From assembly GCA_902795605.1 (NCBI GenBank), contig CADBLU010000109.1:1-64000 (forward strand): 64,000 nucleotides of DNA, read 5' to 3'. Within the stretch, counting starts at the first letter, position 1. Each line of letters opens with the position of its first letter. Source of the DNA: an uncultured Prevotellaceae bacterium. Lineage in GTDB: Bacteria > Bacteroidota > Bacteroidia > Bacteroidales > Bacteroidaceae. This document shows positions 16,104-25,142 of this stretch, in pieces. Made by a program: the position numbers and the translations under genes. The notes under the pieces were generated by a model. It was not told the origin of the DNA. It saw only the letters and a list, made by a program, of their open reading frames with translations, and did no database searches.

Positions 16104-18215
16104 TCAGGGTTGCGGACTGTCGCTGAGCGTCTCCCATTGTGGAGGAGTGACGCCGAGGAGATGGCGCACGAAGAAGTCGAAGCGTTTGTGCTCCCCATAG
16201 CGCTCGCCCATGGTGTGGCGGATGCCGGGGAGTACGACGAGTTCGAAGTCCTTGCCTGCGTTGACCAGCGCGTTGACCAGTTGATAGGTGCTTGCGGGGT
16301 CGACATTGTCGTCCATCTCGCCTACGACGAGCATCAGCGGTCGTTTGAGTTTGGCAGCGTGGTAGACATTGCTGCTCTCCACATACGAGGAGTCGACGGG
16401 GTAGCCCATCCACTGCTCGTTCCACCAGATTTTGTCCATGCGGTTGTCGTGGCATCCGCATGAGCTGTATGCCGCCTTATAGAAGTCGCCGTGCAGCAGC
16501 ACCGCCGTGGTGCTCTCCTGTCCTCCTGCCGATGCCCCGAAGATGCCCACGTTGCCGGCATCCATGTAGGGGTGTTGCCTTGCGGCCTCCTGTATCCACA
16601 GCCTCCTGTCGGGCAGTCCGGCGTCTTTCAGGTTCTTGTAGCAAGTCTCCTCGAATTTCTTTCCTCTCCAGCTGGTGCCCATGGCATCGAGCTGCACCAC
16701 GATGAATCCCAGTTCGGCCAGTGGCGTCATGTTCCAGTTGTAGGAGATGAAAGACTTGGGGGTATAGGCGCTTCCAGGGCCGGAGTAGATATATTCTATG
16801 ACGGGATAGGTGTGTGAAGGGTCGAAATTGGTAGGCTTCTGGATGATGCCCCACATGTCGGTCTTGCCGTCGCGTCCTTTGGCCACGAACACCTCCGGCG
16901 CCTGCCATCCGTTGGCTTGGAGGGCAGAGATGTCGGCGCTTTCCACAGTGGCGAGCAGTGAGCCGTCGGCCACGCTGCGTAGCACAGTCACGGGGGCTTT
17001 GTCGACGCGTGACCATGTGTCTGTCAGGTAGCGGAAGTCGGCAGAGAACTGCGCCTCATGCTGTCCTTCCTCGGGTGTGAGGCATCTCATGCCTTTGCCG
17101 TCGATGCCTATACTGTAGTAGTGGACGAAATAAGGGTCTTCTTTTTCGTTCACCCCACTGGCGGCGAAATAGATGACGCCAGCCTCTTCGTCTACCTTCA
17201 CCACCTCTCTCACGCACCATTGGCCTTTGGTCACCTGGCGTATCACCTTGCCGGTGGCCATGTCGTAGAGATAGAGATGGTTCCAGTTGTCCCGCTCACT
17301 CATCCACAGCATCCGCTTGCCGTCGGCGAAGTCGTGGCGGAAGTGTCGGGTGTAGTTGACGAAGGTCGGTGCTGTCTCCTCGACGATGGTGCGCATTGTG
17401 CCGTCGTCGGCGTTCATGGCCAGCACCCTGTAGGTCTTGTGCCCCCGCTCATTGTATTCCATGGTCACCTCCTTGCTGTCGGCCGTCCAGGCGAAAGTCC
17501 CCAGTTCGTACTGCTTAGGGCAGAGGGCGGTGCTTCCCTCGATGCGCCTGCCTGTCTGGGTGTCGAAGATGACGGGTATTCTCTGCGGCAGCGCATCGCC
17601 GGGCTTGGCGTACTCCTGCTTGTGGAGGATGGGCTGTAGCTGGTCGGCGGGGGAGGTCTCCACATAGTAGACATAGCGTTTCTCCGTCGGCTGTCTCTTG
17701 CACACGAAGAGATAGCGGCTGTCGGGCGACCAGATGATGTTGTTGGAGTAGTAGAGGCCGAGCGTGCCGTCTTGACTGAGTGGCTGTTTCACGCTGTAGG
17801 GTTGTCCGGCGTCGTGCATCACCACGTTGTCGCCCTCTATCCATGCCTCTTTCTTCCCGTCGGGCGAGGCCACCGGATGGGCAAAGCGCTCTTCGTCGAC
17901 CTCCATCCAGTGCCGTTGGTGATGGCGACCAAACCTGTGCCTCGGTTCCGTCTTCGGGGGAGGGGCCACCTCTTTCCGCGTCTGCGTGTCGGCGTCATAC
18001 TCGAAATACTGCTGACCATTGTCGGTGTCGGTCCAGTAGGTGAACAGGTGTGTGGAGTCTTTCCATGTCACGCTGTGTGCCCAGTGCCTGACGTTCTGCG
18101 ACTTGAATTTCTCTTGCAAGGCATACGCCCTGCGGTAGTCGTCGGCAGTCCCTTGTGCCGACGTGGCGGTGGCCATCATCAGTGCCACGATAACCAATAG
18201 TGTGTTTTTTATCAT
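16104..18215 (-). CDS. Secreted dipeptidyl-peptidase IV-like S9 peptidase
   Basis: A 703-residue serine peptidase of the S9B type, which removes N-terminal dipeptides, usually Xaa-Pro. A signal peptide (about residues 1-20, ending ATSAQ) sends it to the periplasm or beyond. The N-terminal half is a beta-propeller with WSPDSRYLF-type blades. The C-terminal alpha/beta-hydrolase has the nucleophile Ser562 in GASAGG, Asp635 in GEMDDNV and His667 in RHTMGE. It lies 42 bases downstream of the C10 protease gene on the same strand, so an endopeptidase and a dipeptidyl peptidase may be made together for protein feeding. It could instead be a related S9 dipeptidase, and specificity is not provable here. 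Confidence 0.9.
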   Translation of the reverse strand: MIKNTLLVIVALMMATATSAQGTADDYRRAYALQEKFKSQNVRHWAHSVTWKDSTHLFTYWTDTDNGQQYFEYDADTQTRKEVAPPPKTEPRHRFGRHHQRHWMEVDEERFAHPVASPDGKKEAWIEGDNVVMHDAGQPYSVKQPLSQDGTLGLYYSNNIIWSPDSRYLFVCKRQPTEKRYVYYVETSPADQLQPILHKQEYAKPGDALPQRIPVIFDTQTGRRIEGSTALCPKQYELGTFAWTADSKEVTMEYNERGHKTYRVLAMNADDGTMRTIVEETAPTFVNYTRHFRHDFADGKRMLWMSERDNWNHLYLYDMATGKVIRQVTKGQWCVREVVKVDEEAGVIYFAASGVNEKEDPYFVHYYSIGIDGKGMRCLTPEEGQHEAQFSADFRYLTDTWSRVDKAPVTVLRSVADGSLLATVESADISALQANGWQAPEVFVAKGRDGKTDMWGIIQKPTNFDPSHTYPVIEYIYSGPGSAYTPKSFISYNWNMTPLAELGFIVVQLDAMGTSWRGKKFEETCYKNLKDAGLPDRRLWIQEAARQHPYMDAGNVGIFGASAGGQESTTAVLLHGDFYKAAYSSCGCHDNRMDKIWWNEQWMGYPVDSSYVESSNVYHAAKLKRPLMLVVGEMDDNVDPASTYQLVNALVNAGKDFELVVLPGIRHTMGERYGEHKRFDFFVRHLLGVTPPQWETLSDSPQP

Positions 18216-18257
18216 GTATTGGGAATGTTGGCTAATCGTTGTGTTTCAGATGGACGG

Positions 18258-21200
18258 CTAAGAGCGGTGCGTGAGTCTGGAAGAGGTAGGAGCAGAAAGC
18301 AAAGGCTCGAACATTCCTCCTTTGTCATCCCCGTTGTCGTCAGTTGGTGTGTTCTCTCCGTTGTCGTCAGTAGGCGTATTCTCTCCGTTGTCGTCTGTTG
18401 GTGTGTTCTCCCCGTTGTCATCAGTGGGTGTGTTCTCCCCGTTGTCGTCTGTGGGTGTGTTCTCCCCGTTGCCGTCAGTGGGTGTGTTCTCCCCGTTGTC
18501 ATCAGAGGGTGTGTTCTCCCCGTTGTCATCAGTGGGTGTGTTCTCCCCGTTGTCATCAGAGGGTGTGTTGCTGCCGTTGTCGGGCAAAGCGCCGAGGAGA
18601 TATTTCACTATCAGCATGATGTCGGTGACTTCGACAGATTCGCTTTCGTCCATATCGGCGGCCTTAAAGTTGAAAGACGGAACGTCTTGTCCAAGTATAT
18701 ACTTGACCACCGTCATCACATCAGTGACATTCACATTTCCATCATCGTTGGCGTCGCCTTTTATCAACTTGCCAGGAATGTCTTCAGGCACTGTGTCTGT
18801 CTTCTCCTTTGGTTGGCAGAGGTCGATGGCGAGGGTGGCAGGAGAGCCGATGGTGTCGCAAGTGAGGTAGGCGAAGAAGGGAGCCGTCGTATTGCCTTCC
18901 TCGTTGTAGACAAACTTGTCGCCGCTGAGGAGGTAGCTCTTCGGCACGGTGGCGTTGATGCGCGAGCCATGTGAGCGGTAAGGTGTCATCTCCTTTGAGG
19001 CAGAGAGTTGGGTTGAGGAACTGATTGTGACGTTTTCGGCATCGAAGGTCACCGTCTTTTCAGCTAAAGTGTCGGCATAGGCGATAAGATAGGGGATGCC
19101 GGCCTCTATCGCCTGGGCGAATGAGGTGACGATGGTCGTGTCGCTGACACCGGTCATCTCAACGAGCCACATGGTGCCATGAGTGTCTTCCTCCGATTCG
19201 CTCCATGTCACGTCCTTGTCGTCGATGGTCGCTCTCTGGGGTGCGAAAGGCAGTGAGAGGGTGGTCCATCCGATGGAGTCGCATTCTGCCAAGGTCCTCT
19301 TGTAGGTCACTTTCCCTGAGAATATCATCTCGACGGGGAAGAAATAGTCGTAGCCGTCGGTCAGGTTGAGGGTCGTGCCTTCGTTTTTCGCGTTGACGAT
19401 GTTTTTCCCCGACAGCCCGTTGGGCATCGTGTTGCCGAGCATGTAGATGGTGTTGGGATTGCTGTTGGGGGTGATTTTGTTGGAAGCGTTCCGGATATTG
19501 ATGGCCACAGCCTCCTCGGGCACCCTGAAGTTATAGGCTGCCTCTTTGGTTTTCACCTCGCCCTCCTTGGTCCAATAGATGGCGCCTTTGGCCGTGTGGT
19601 ATTTGTCTGTGCTGTCGCTCACCCAGATATAATTGCCATTGAGGTGAGAGGCTTTCAGGAAAATCTCACGTCCGAGATAGAAGTCGGTCATGGGGATTTC
19701 GAGGTATTTTGTGACGGTCTCGCCTGGAGCCAGTTGCAGTGTCTCCCTGGTCACCTCGTCGATGTTCCCCTCGGTGTCGGCCATGGAGAGAATGAAAGTG
19801 TTGTCGTAGTTTTGCTCACCGTTGTTGGTGAGAGAGATCTCGCACATGATACGGTCGCCGAGAATGGTGGTCTCCTCGGCGTTGAGGTTGCGTATCTCAA
19901 TGGTTTTGGCGATGTCGGCCTTGTCAGTCTGCTCGTTGGTGTAGAAATACTGGCTCTTGTATTCGTCGACAGAGAGATAGTAAGTGTCGGCAGTGAGGTC
20001 GATGTCGGGCTCTTCGCCGAGATAGAGTTCGAAGGTGCGGCTTGAGAGGGCGTCGAAGGCGATAACATCATTGGCGACCTCCTCGACGGTCCCTGTCTTT
20101 TTGCTGTACTTGCGCAGATAGATGGGGCCATAGAACTCCTCGTTGATGTTGGAGAAGTCGATGACCATGAATTTGTCTTCGATACGCACATCGTCGACGA
20201 TGAAGTCGGCCTTAGGCATAGGGATGAGCGACATGGTCTGGTCGTTGATGGTCACGTCGATATAATTGCGGTCAGTGCCGCCCATGACGATCCAATCGCC
20301 GTTGGCCTTTGCCTTGTAGACCGCCTTGATGGTATAGTGCCCGTTTTCCAGTCCTTGGCCGAAAGCGATGCCGGTGGCTTCGTAGTTCTTCATTCCTCCG
20401 GAAGTGATGGAGGTGCTGGCCGACGCCAGTATGCTCACCATCTTGCCGTCGTCATCGTAGAGAGCCATACCGTGGGGCAGGTCCTTGGTGGTGGACGACG
20501 TGTTGACGAATGACTGTTTGACGCAGATGTCAGAGAAGTCGCCGGTGGCTGACTCACGCTGATACTCTTTGCCGTGTTTCAGGCTTGGCCTGGTGTATGC
20601 CCTGAAGGTTTTGGCGGGTGCGACGTAATCGTCTTCGCCGGTAGCCTTGATGCCTATCAGTGCCGTCTGCGACATGCTCAGGTGATAGTTCTTCACGTTG
20701 GGATTGAGATTCTCGTCTTTGGCGAAAGCCTCAGAGATGCGGAAATATCCGTTGCCTACACCTACCCATCCCCAGTTGATGTGGTAGAACCCTTTGCCGT
20801 CGTATCCGTCGCAGATGAAGGTATGCCCTTGTCCAAGGTTGGTGTAGGCCGTGTAGATGACGGGCTGTCTTTTGACGAGTTCGCTCACGAGCAGACTGTC
20901 CCATCCCTGCTCGTCGTACGACTCGCGATACTCATAATGGATGGTGCTTGGGTAGTCGAAATAGAGGGGCAGGCGCTCGGGGATGCGAAACGTGTAAGCT
21001 CCGGAGCCAGTGGGATTGTAGTTCATGTCGGTGGCTTGACCGCAATATCTCATGAGTTTGGCCACCTCGTCGATACTGTTCTGCGGGGTGTCGTCGGTGA
21101 TTCTGTCGGGCATGATGTCCCAATTGAACTTCGTTGCCGGCAGGGCAGGAATCTTCAGGTTGGTGCTCCGTGCCACGTACGACGGTATGCCGCTGCAATA

Positions 21201-21764
21201 GGTGGTGGGAGTGCGGTAGTATCTCATCACCTGTGCCATGGCAGTGGCCGTACATCCTGTGGGGCAGGTGTCGCCTTTGATGACCGGGCACTTGGTGTTG
21301 AACGGAAACCACTGTCCCCATTCGCTGGTGATGAGCGGCTCTATCACCTCCGTGGGATGGACGGTGCGCGGTATCGCCGAGAGCGACTTGGCTTTTCTGA
21401 TGGCAGGCTCGAGCCTGTTCTTTGCGCTCACCGTGGCCGTGCAGTGGTTGAGCCATGCCTTCATGTTGTCGGGGATGTTGTCAGCATCGAAAGTGCCGTT
21501 GTCGGAGTATCCGAAGATGCCGTCGTCCTCATCGTCGTTGGCCACGATGACGAATCCGTGGTGTTTGCCCACGTTGAAGACGAAGAGCGCAGTGTCGCCC
21601 TTCTCCGTTGTCGTGGAATATGCCATTTGTATGTCTTCAGACTTCATGTGCCGCCTCTCGCTGGCGAATTGCTGCGCCTTGATTCTCGCTCTCTTCTTAG
21701 TGATGGGAGTGGCGGTCACGCTGGCTGAGAGCAGCAGCATGAAGAACAGGAAGTAATGTCTCAT
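18258..21764 (-). CDS. Secreted C10 (streptopain/interpain-like) cysteine protease with dockerin-like repeats
   Basis: A 1168-residue secreted protease. The start at 21764 gives a good signal peptide (MRHYFLFFMLLLSASVTA); an in-frame ATG 30 bases earlier would add a polar leader. A Spi-type propeptide precedes the C10 domain. Catalytic Cys171 lies in TGCTATA and His314 in GHTFICDGY, followed by the NWGW segment. Long beta-rich regions of unknown role cover about residues 390-960. A pair of dockerin-like calcium loops follows (GDANDDGNVNVTD and ADMDESESVEVTD). The tail has nine copies of a nine-residue NGENTPTDD-type repeat, ending in a short basic stretch. No typical T9SS C-terminal domain is visible, so the anchoring route is unclear. 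A promoter box lies about 106 bases upstream. Confidence 0.92.
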   Translation of the reverse strand: MRHYFLFFMLLLSASVTATPITKKRARIKAQQFASERRHMKSEDIQMAYSTTTEKGDTALFVFNVGKHHGFVIVANDDEDDGIFGYSDNGTFDADNIPDNMKAWLNHCTATVSAKNRLEPAIRKAKSLSAIPRTVHPTEVIEPLITSEWGQWFPFNTKCPVIKGDTCPTGCTATAMAQVMRYYRTPTTYCSGIPSYVARSTNLKIPALPATKFNWDIMPDRITDDTPQNSIDEVAKLMRYCGQATDMNYNPTGSGAYTFRIPERLPLYFDYPSTIHYEYRESYDEQGWDSLLVSELVKRQPVIYTAYTNLGQGHTFICDGYDGKGFYHINWGWVGVGNGYFRISEAFAKDENLNPNVKNYHLSMSQTALIGIKATGEDDYVAPAKTFRAYTRPSLKHGKEYQRESATGDFSDICVKQSFVNTSSTTKDLPHGMALYDDDGKMVSILASASTSITSGGMKNYEATGIAFGQGLENGHYTIKAVYKAKANGDWIVMGGTDRNYIDVTINDQTMSLIPMPKADFIVDDVRIEDKFMVIDFSNINEEFYGPIYLRKYSKKTGTVEEVANDVIAFDALSSRTFELYLGEEPDIDLTADTYYLSVDEYKSQYFYTNEQTDKADIAKTIEIRNLNAEETTILGDRIMCEISLTNNGEQNYDNTFILSMADTEGNIDEVTRETLQLAPGETVTKYLEIPMTDFYLGREIFLKASHLNGNYIWVSDSTDKYHTAKGAIYWTKEGEVKTKEAAYNFRVPEEAVAINIRNASNKITPNSNPNTIYMLGNTMPNGLSGKNIVNAKNEGTTLNLTDGYDYFFPVEMIFSGKVTYKRTLAECDSIGWTTLSLPFAPQRATIDDKDVTWSESEEDTHGTMWLVEMTGVSDTTIVTSFAQAIEAGIPYLIAYADTLAEKTVTFDAENVTISSSTQLSASKEMTPYRSHGSRINATVPKSYLLSGDKFVYNEEGNTTAPFFAYLTCDTIGSPATLAIDLCQPKEKTDTVPEDIPGKLIKGDANDDGNVNVTDVMTVVKYILGQDVPSFNFKAADMDESESVEVTDIMLIVKYLLGALPDNGSNTPSDDNGENTPTDDNGENTPSDDNGENTPTDGNGENTPTDDNGENTPTDDNGENTPTDDNGENTPTDDNGENTPTDDNGDDKGGMFEPLLSAPTSSRLTHRS
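18335..18578. repeat. 27-bp tandem repeat (about nine units) in the C10 protease gene
   Basis: About nine units of 27 bases, nearly identical, encode NGENTPTDD (variants NGSNTPSDD and NGENTPTDG) on the minus strand. Because 27 is a multiple of three, copy changes alter tail length without shifting the frame. The same property opens artificial repeats in the other frames. Confidence 0.9.
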
Positions 21765-21869
21765 TTTTTTTGATGCTATGTCAGACTGCAACATAAGTGA
21801 AATATGGCAACCTTACAAAAGAAATTTTAATAATTTGTCACTCAGCGATATCGCTACCGCTTATTCTGG

Positions 21870-21878
21870 GCAAAATTA
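21870..21878 (-). promoter_or_regulatory. Bacteroidetes -7 box for the C10 protease gene
   Basis: The reverse strand reads TAATTTTGC, a full TAnnTTTGC match, about 106 bases before the chosen start. It probably also serves the DPP-IV-like gene downstream. Confidence 0.6.
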
Positions 21879-21973
21879 GTAAAAAAGAGCGAAAAAAACT
21901 GCTATCTACCTATTCTATTTGCTTTTTTTAAATATTTGACAGTGAAAAGTTTCACTTTTTCGTGATTTTTGTG

Positions 21974-21982
21974 TAAGTTTGC
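21974..21982 (+). promoter_or_regulatory. Bacteroidetes -7 box for the corrinoid methyltransferase gene
   Basis: TAAGTTTGC matches TAnnTTTGC, 66 bases before the ATG at 22048. A TTTCAC/TTTT-rich stretch lies at the -33 distance. Confidence 0.6.
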
Positions 21983-21990
21983 CATCTATA

Positions 21991-22040
21991 ACCCTCTCTC
22001 AGGGAGCAATTGCCCGGAGGGCGAAAGAACAAACTACGAG
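21991..22040 (+). other. Structured-looking 5' leader before the corrinoid methyltransferase
   Basis: CCCTC (21992-21996) can pair with GAGGG (22017-22021), with a competing GCCC/GGGC stem. I do not recognise it as a cobalamin or SAM riboswitch; it is recorded only as a possible regulatory leader. Confidence 0.3.
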
Positions 22041-22047
22041 AAAGAAA

Positions 22048-24873
22048 ATGAAAACATGGAAGGACAACCTTGAGCAGACCAAGCAGCGCTATATTGACTG
22101 GTGGAACAGAAAAGGCATCATTCTCAATATGTGGGAGCATTTTCAAGAGGGTGTGACTCCCCATTCCGACATCCCTCTTCCCCCATCTCCCCGTGATGCC
22201 CGTCAGCGCTGGTTGGACCCTGTCTGGCGTGCCCGTTATCTCGACTGGTATGTGGCTCACAGTTCGATTATGGCCGATATGCTTCCTGTGGCCAACACGC
22301 AGTTGGGTCCGGGTTCACTCGCCGCCATTCTTGGAGGTGTGTTTGAGGCTGGAGAAGACACCATCTGGATTCATCCTGCGCCGGATTTCAACGATGAGAT
22401 ACGTTTTGATGCCAGTCATCCCAACTGGCTGCTGCACAAACAGTTGCTTGAGGAGTGCAAGCGCGTGGCCCAAGGTCACTACTATATCGGGATGCCCGAT
22501 TTGATGGAAGGGCTGGACGTGCTGGCGGCGCTCAAAGGCACCGACCGGGTGCTGATGGACACGGTGATGCAACCGGAGGTGGTGGAGCGCCAGTTGCAGT
22601 GCATCAACGATATCTATTTCGACGTGTTCGACCAACTCTACGACATCATCCGTGAGGGCGATGAGATGGCTTTCTGCTATTTCTCCTCGTGGGCCCCGGG
22701 CAAAATGAGTAAGTTGCAGAGTGACATCTCGACGATGATCAGCGAGGACGACTACCGCCGGTTTGTGCAACCTTATATCCGCGAGCAATGCCAGCGGATT
22801 GACTACACGCTCTATCATCTCGATGGGGTAGGGGCTATCCGTCATCTGCCTGCCCTGCTGGAGATCAGCGAACTCGACGCCGTGCAGTGGACGCCGGGAG
22901 TGGGTGAGCCGCAAGGTGGCTCGCCGAAATGGTATGGGCTCTACCGCCAGATTCTCGATGCGGGAAAGAGCGTGATGGCCTGTTGGGTGACGCTCGATGA
23001 GTTGCGACCTCTGCTCGACCATATCGGCGGCGACGGTGTGCATCTCGAGATGGACTTTCACAATGAGCGTGAGGTGGAGCAGGCGATGCGTATCGTCGAG
23101 GAGTATCAGACTGCTCATCCGGCCCCGCCTGTGGACGATGGTGCCGTCAGGGTGCTACCGGCTGCCCGCCCGTCGCTTGAGCAGCAGGCTTCGGAGCGTG
23201 TGCTGATGCTGGATGGCGGCATGGGCACGATGATACAGCGCTACGGACTGTCGGAGGACGACTTCCGTGGCGAGCGTTTCAAGTCGCATCCTGTGTCGCT
23301 GACCGGCTGCAACGACTTGCTGTGCCTCACCCGTCCCGATGTGGTGGCCGACATCCACCGTAAGTATCTTGAGGCGGGCGCCCAACTTATAGAGACCAAT
23401 ACCTTCAATGCGCAGCGTGTCTCCCTTTCCGACTTCGGCATGGAGGCATACAGCAGTGAGATTAACCTGGCTGCCTGCCAGATAGCACGGCAGTTGGCAG
23501 ATGCCTACACCACCGACGCCATGCCCCGCTATGTCATCGGTTCGGTGGGACCGACGAGTAAGATCTGCTCCATGCCTACGGGGTCTGCTCCCCCCTTGGA
23601 CACATCGGTGCTGCGCGCTGCCTACGACGAGCAGATGGACGCGTTGCTCGAGGGAGGTGTGGACGCCATCCTGATAGAGACCATTTTCGACACGCTCAAT
23701 GCCCGCGTCGCCATCGATTCGGCCCGCGCCGCCATGAGCCACCGGCATCGCGAAGTGCCTCTGATGCTCAGTTTCTCTGTCTCTACGCCCGATGGGCATA
23801 ATATGCTGGGGCAGTCGGTCGTCGATTTCATCGCATCATTGGACGATGACTCACTTTTCTCCATCGGCATCAACTGCCTCTCCGACGTGCGGCAGATGTC
23901 GCCCCTGATAGAAACCTTGGGACGGCGCTTCCCCAACCGCATCTCGCTCTATCCCAACGCCGGGATGCCCGACAGTGTCGGCTGCTATAGTAAGACCCCT
24001 GCCGACCTGCAGAGGGATGTGTGGCCATTGCTCGACGCTCACCGGCTCAATATCCTGGGCGGTTGCTGCGGCACCACTGATGCTTTCATCCGGGCTTTCG
24101 CCCAATTGGTGCAGCCGGCGCCCGGTCTTTTCCTCTCTCCCCATTCCCCTGGTAGCGGCGGGCATGAGAAGGTCTATCGCCCCATCCGTCCCCATGCCAC
24201 ACTGCCGTCAGAGCAATCCGGTGAGACGGCACTGCAGGGCAGCGCTCTCTATGAGGCCATCCTGCGTGGTGACGCTGACGCAGCGGCGGAAGCCACACGG
24301 GCGGCTGTCGCTCAGGGCGCCTCGCCGCAGTCGTTGGTCGATGATGAGATGATCAAGGCAATGAGCACGCTGGGCCGCCGTTTCCAGGACGGTAAGGCCT
24401 TCGTGCCCCAACTGCTGATGTCGGGCAGGGCGATGAAGGCTGCGCTGGCTCTTGTGCGCCCTCTGCTGTCCTCCGACGCTTCCGTCAGGATGGGCCGTGT
24501 GGTGATAGGTACCGTGAAGGGTGACCTCCATGACATCGGCAAGAACCTCGTGGCTGCCATGCTTGAGGGGTGTGGTTTTGAGGTAATCAATATCGGTGTC
24601 GACGTGTCGGCCGACCAGTTTGTGGAAGAGGTGAAGCGCCATTGTCCCGATATTCTCTGTATGAGCGCGTTGCTCACCACCACCATGGGATATATGCGCG
24701 AGGTGATCGATGCCCTTGAGAGAGCAGGCATCCGCCAGCGCGTGAAGGTGATGGTGGGTGGTGCTCCAGTGACGCAGCGTTTCGCTGATGACATCGGTGC
24801 CGACGGCTATAGTGACAACGCCAATTCGGCGGTCGCCTTGGCCAAGCAATTGTTGGCGCTGCCTATCGACTGA
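22048..24873 (+). CDS. Corrinoid methyltransferase fusion: UroD-like, homocysteine S-methyltransferase, B12-binding (MetH-like)
   Basis: A 941-residue three-part protein. Residues 1-365 belong to the uroporphyrinogen decarboxylase/MtaA-like superfamily; where such methyltransferases often have a zinc-binding HxC, this one has His257-Leu-Asp259. Residues 385-690 are a homocysteine S-methyltransferase with zinc ligands Cys610 (GINC) and Cys673-Cys674 (GGCCGTT). Residues 735-940 are a helical cap and a B12 domain with DLHDIG at 826-831, His828 being the expected cobalt ligand. The pterin (methyltetrahydrofolate) domain and the reactivation domain of MetH are absent. The reactivation domain is encoded by the convergent gene just downstream. 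Inference: a methyl donor other than methyltetrahydrofolate may methylate the corrinoid, which then methylates homocysteine. Start chosen at 22048; upstream in-frame ATGs lie in the promoter region. Confidence 0.9.
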   Translation: MKTWKDNLEQTKQRYIDWWNRKGIILNMWEHFQEGVTPHSDIPLPPSPRDARQRWLDPVWRARYLDWYVAHSSIMADMLPVANTQLGPGSLAAILGGVFEAGEDTIWIHPAPDFNDEIRFDASHPNWLLHKQLLEECKRVAQGHYYIGMPDLMEGLDVLAALKGTDRVLMDTVMQPEVVERQLQCINDIYFDVFDQLYDIIREGDEMAFCYFSSWAPGKMSKLQSDISTMISEDDYRRFVQPYIREQCQRIDYTLYHLDGVGAIRHLPALLEISELDAVQWTPGVGEPQGGSPKWYGLYRQILDAGKSVMACWVTLDELRPLLDHIGGDGVHLEMDFHNEREVEQAMRIVEEYQTAHPAPPVDDGAVRVLPAARPSLEQQASERVLMLDGGMGTMIQRYGLSEDDFRGERFKSHPVSLTGCNDLLCLTRPDVVADIHRKYLEAGAQLIETNTFNAQRVSLSDFGMEAYSSEINLAACQIARQLADAYTTDAMPRYVIGSVGPTSKICSMPTGSAPPLDTSVLRAAYDEQMDALLEGGVDAILIETIFDTLNARVAIDSARAAMSHRHREVPLMLSFSVSTPDGHNMLGQSVVDFIASLDDDSLFSIGINCLSDVRQMSPLIETLGRRFPNRISLYPNAGMPDSVGCYSKTPADLQRDVWPLLDAHRLNILGGCCGTTDAFIRAFAQLVQPAPGLFLSPHSPGSGGHEKVYRPIRPHATLPSEQSGETALQGSALYEAILRGDADAAAEATRAAVAQGASPQSLVDDEMIKAMSTLGRRFQDGKAFVPQLLMSGRAMKAALALVRPLLSSDASVRMGRVVIGTVKGDLHDIGKNLVAAMLEGCGFEVINIGVDVSADQFVEEVKRHCPDILCMSALLTTTMGYMREVIDALERAGIRQRVKVMVGGAPVTQRFADDIGADGYSDNANSAVALAKQLLALPID

Positions 24874-24897
24874 AAGAGGGGGGCGTTGATTTATAAT

Positions 24898-25133
24898 CTT
24901 GGAGTTTAGGAGTTTAGGAGATTCGGAGTTTAGACAATAGACTGATTGAACGAGAGAACTATCGGCAAAAGCCAAGTTAGATGATGAAGTGAACTATTGA
25001 TGAAACTATACTACTGATGAAGACATGGCGGAGATGGCCCGTGATACACAATAGTAATGTCTAAACTCCTAAACTCCCAAACTCCTACACTCCTTTAGTT
25101 CTCCTACACTCCTTTAGTTCTCCTACACTCCTT
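24898..25133. repeat. Octamer-bounded inverted-repeat element, copy A
   Basis: The left arm has tandem GGAGTTTA octamers followed by GAC (24901-24935). The right arm has the same octamers in reverse complement after GTC (25060-25133), with two extra units separated by TTTAGTT. The core of about 120 bases contains ACTATCGGCAAAAGCCAA and CACAATAGTAATGTC. A second copy lies at 43418-43652. It occupies the gap between two convergent genes, so it could act as a two-way terminator or be a small non-autonomous mobile element. Confidence 0.75.
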
Positions 25134-25142
25134 GACGTTTCT

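Noticed and set aside
18271..18870. Repetitive plus-strand and alternate-frame ORFs across the protease tail
   Set aside because: The 27-base repeat leaves several frames open; only the minus-strand frame continues the C10 protease and dockerin-like loops.
21991..22047. Cobalamin riboswitch before the B12 enzyme
   Set aside because: The leader is too short and lacks a B12-box-like GCCACTG segment.
24898..25133. CRISPR array reading of the octamer arrays
   Set aside because: The units are 8 bases without spacers and are arranged as inverted arms; no cas genes are present.
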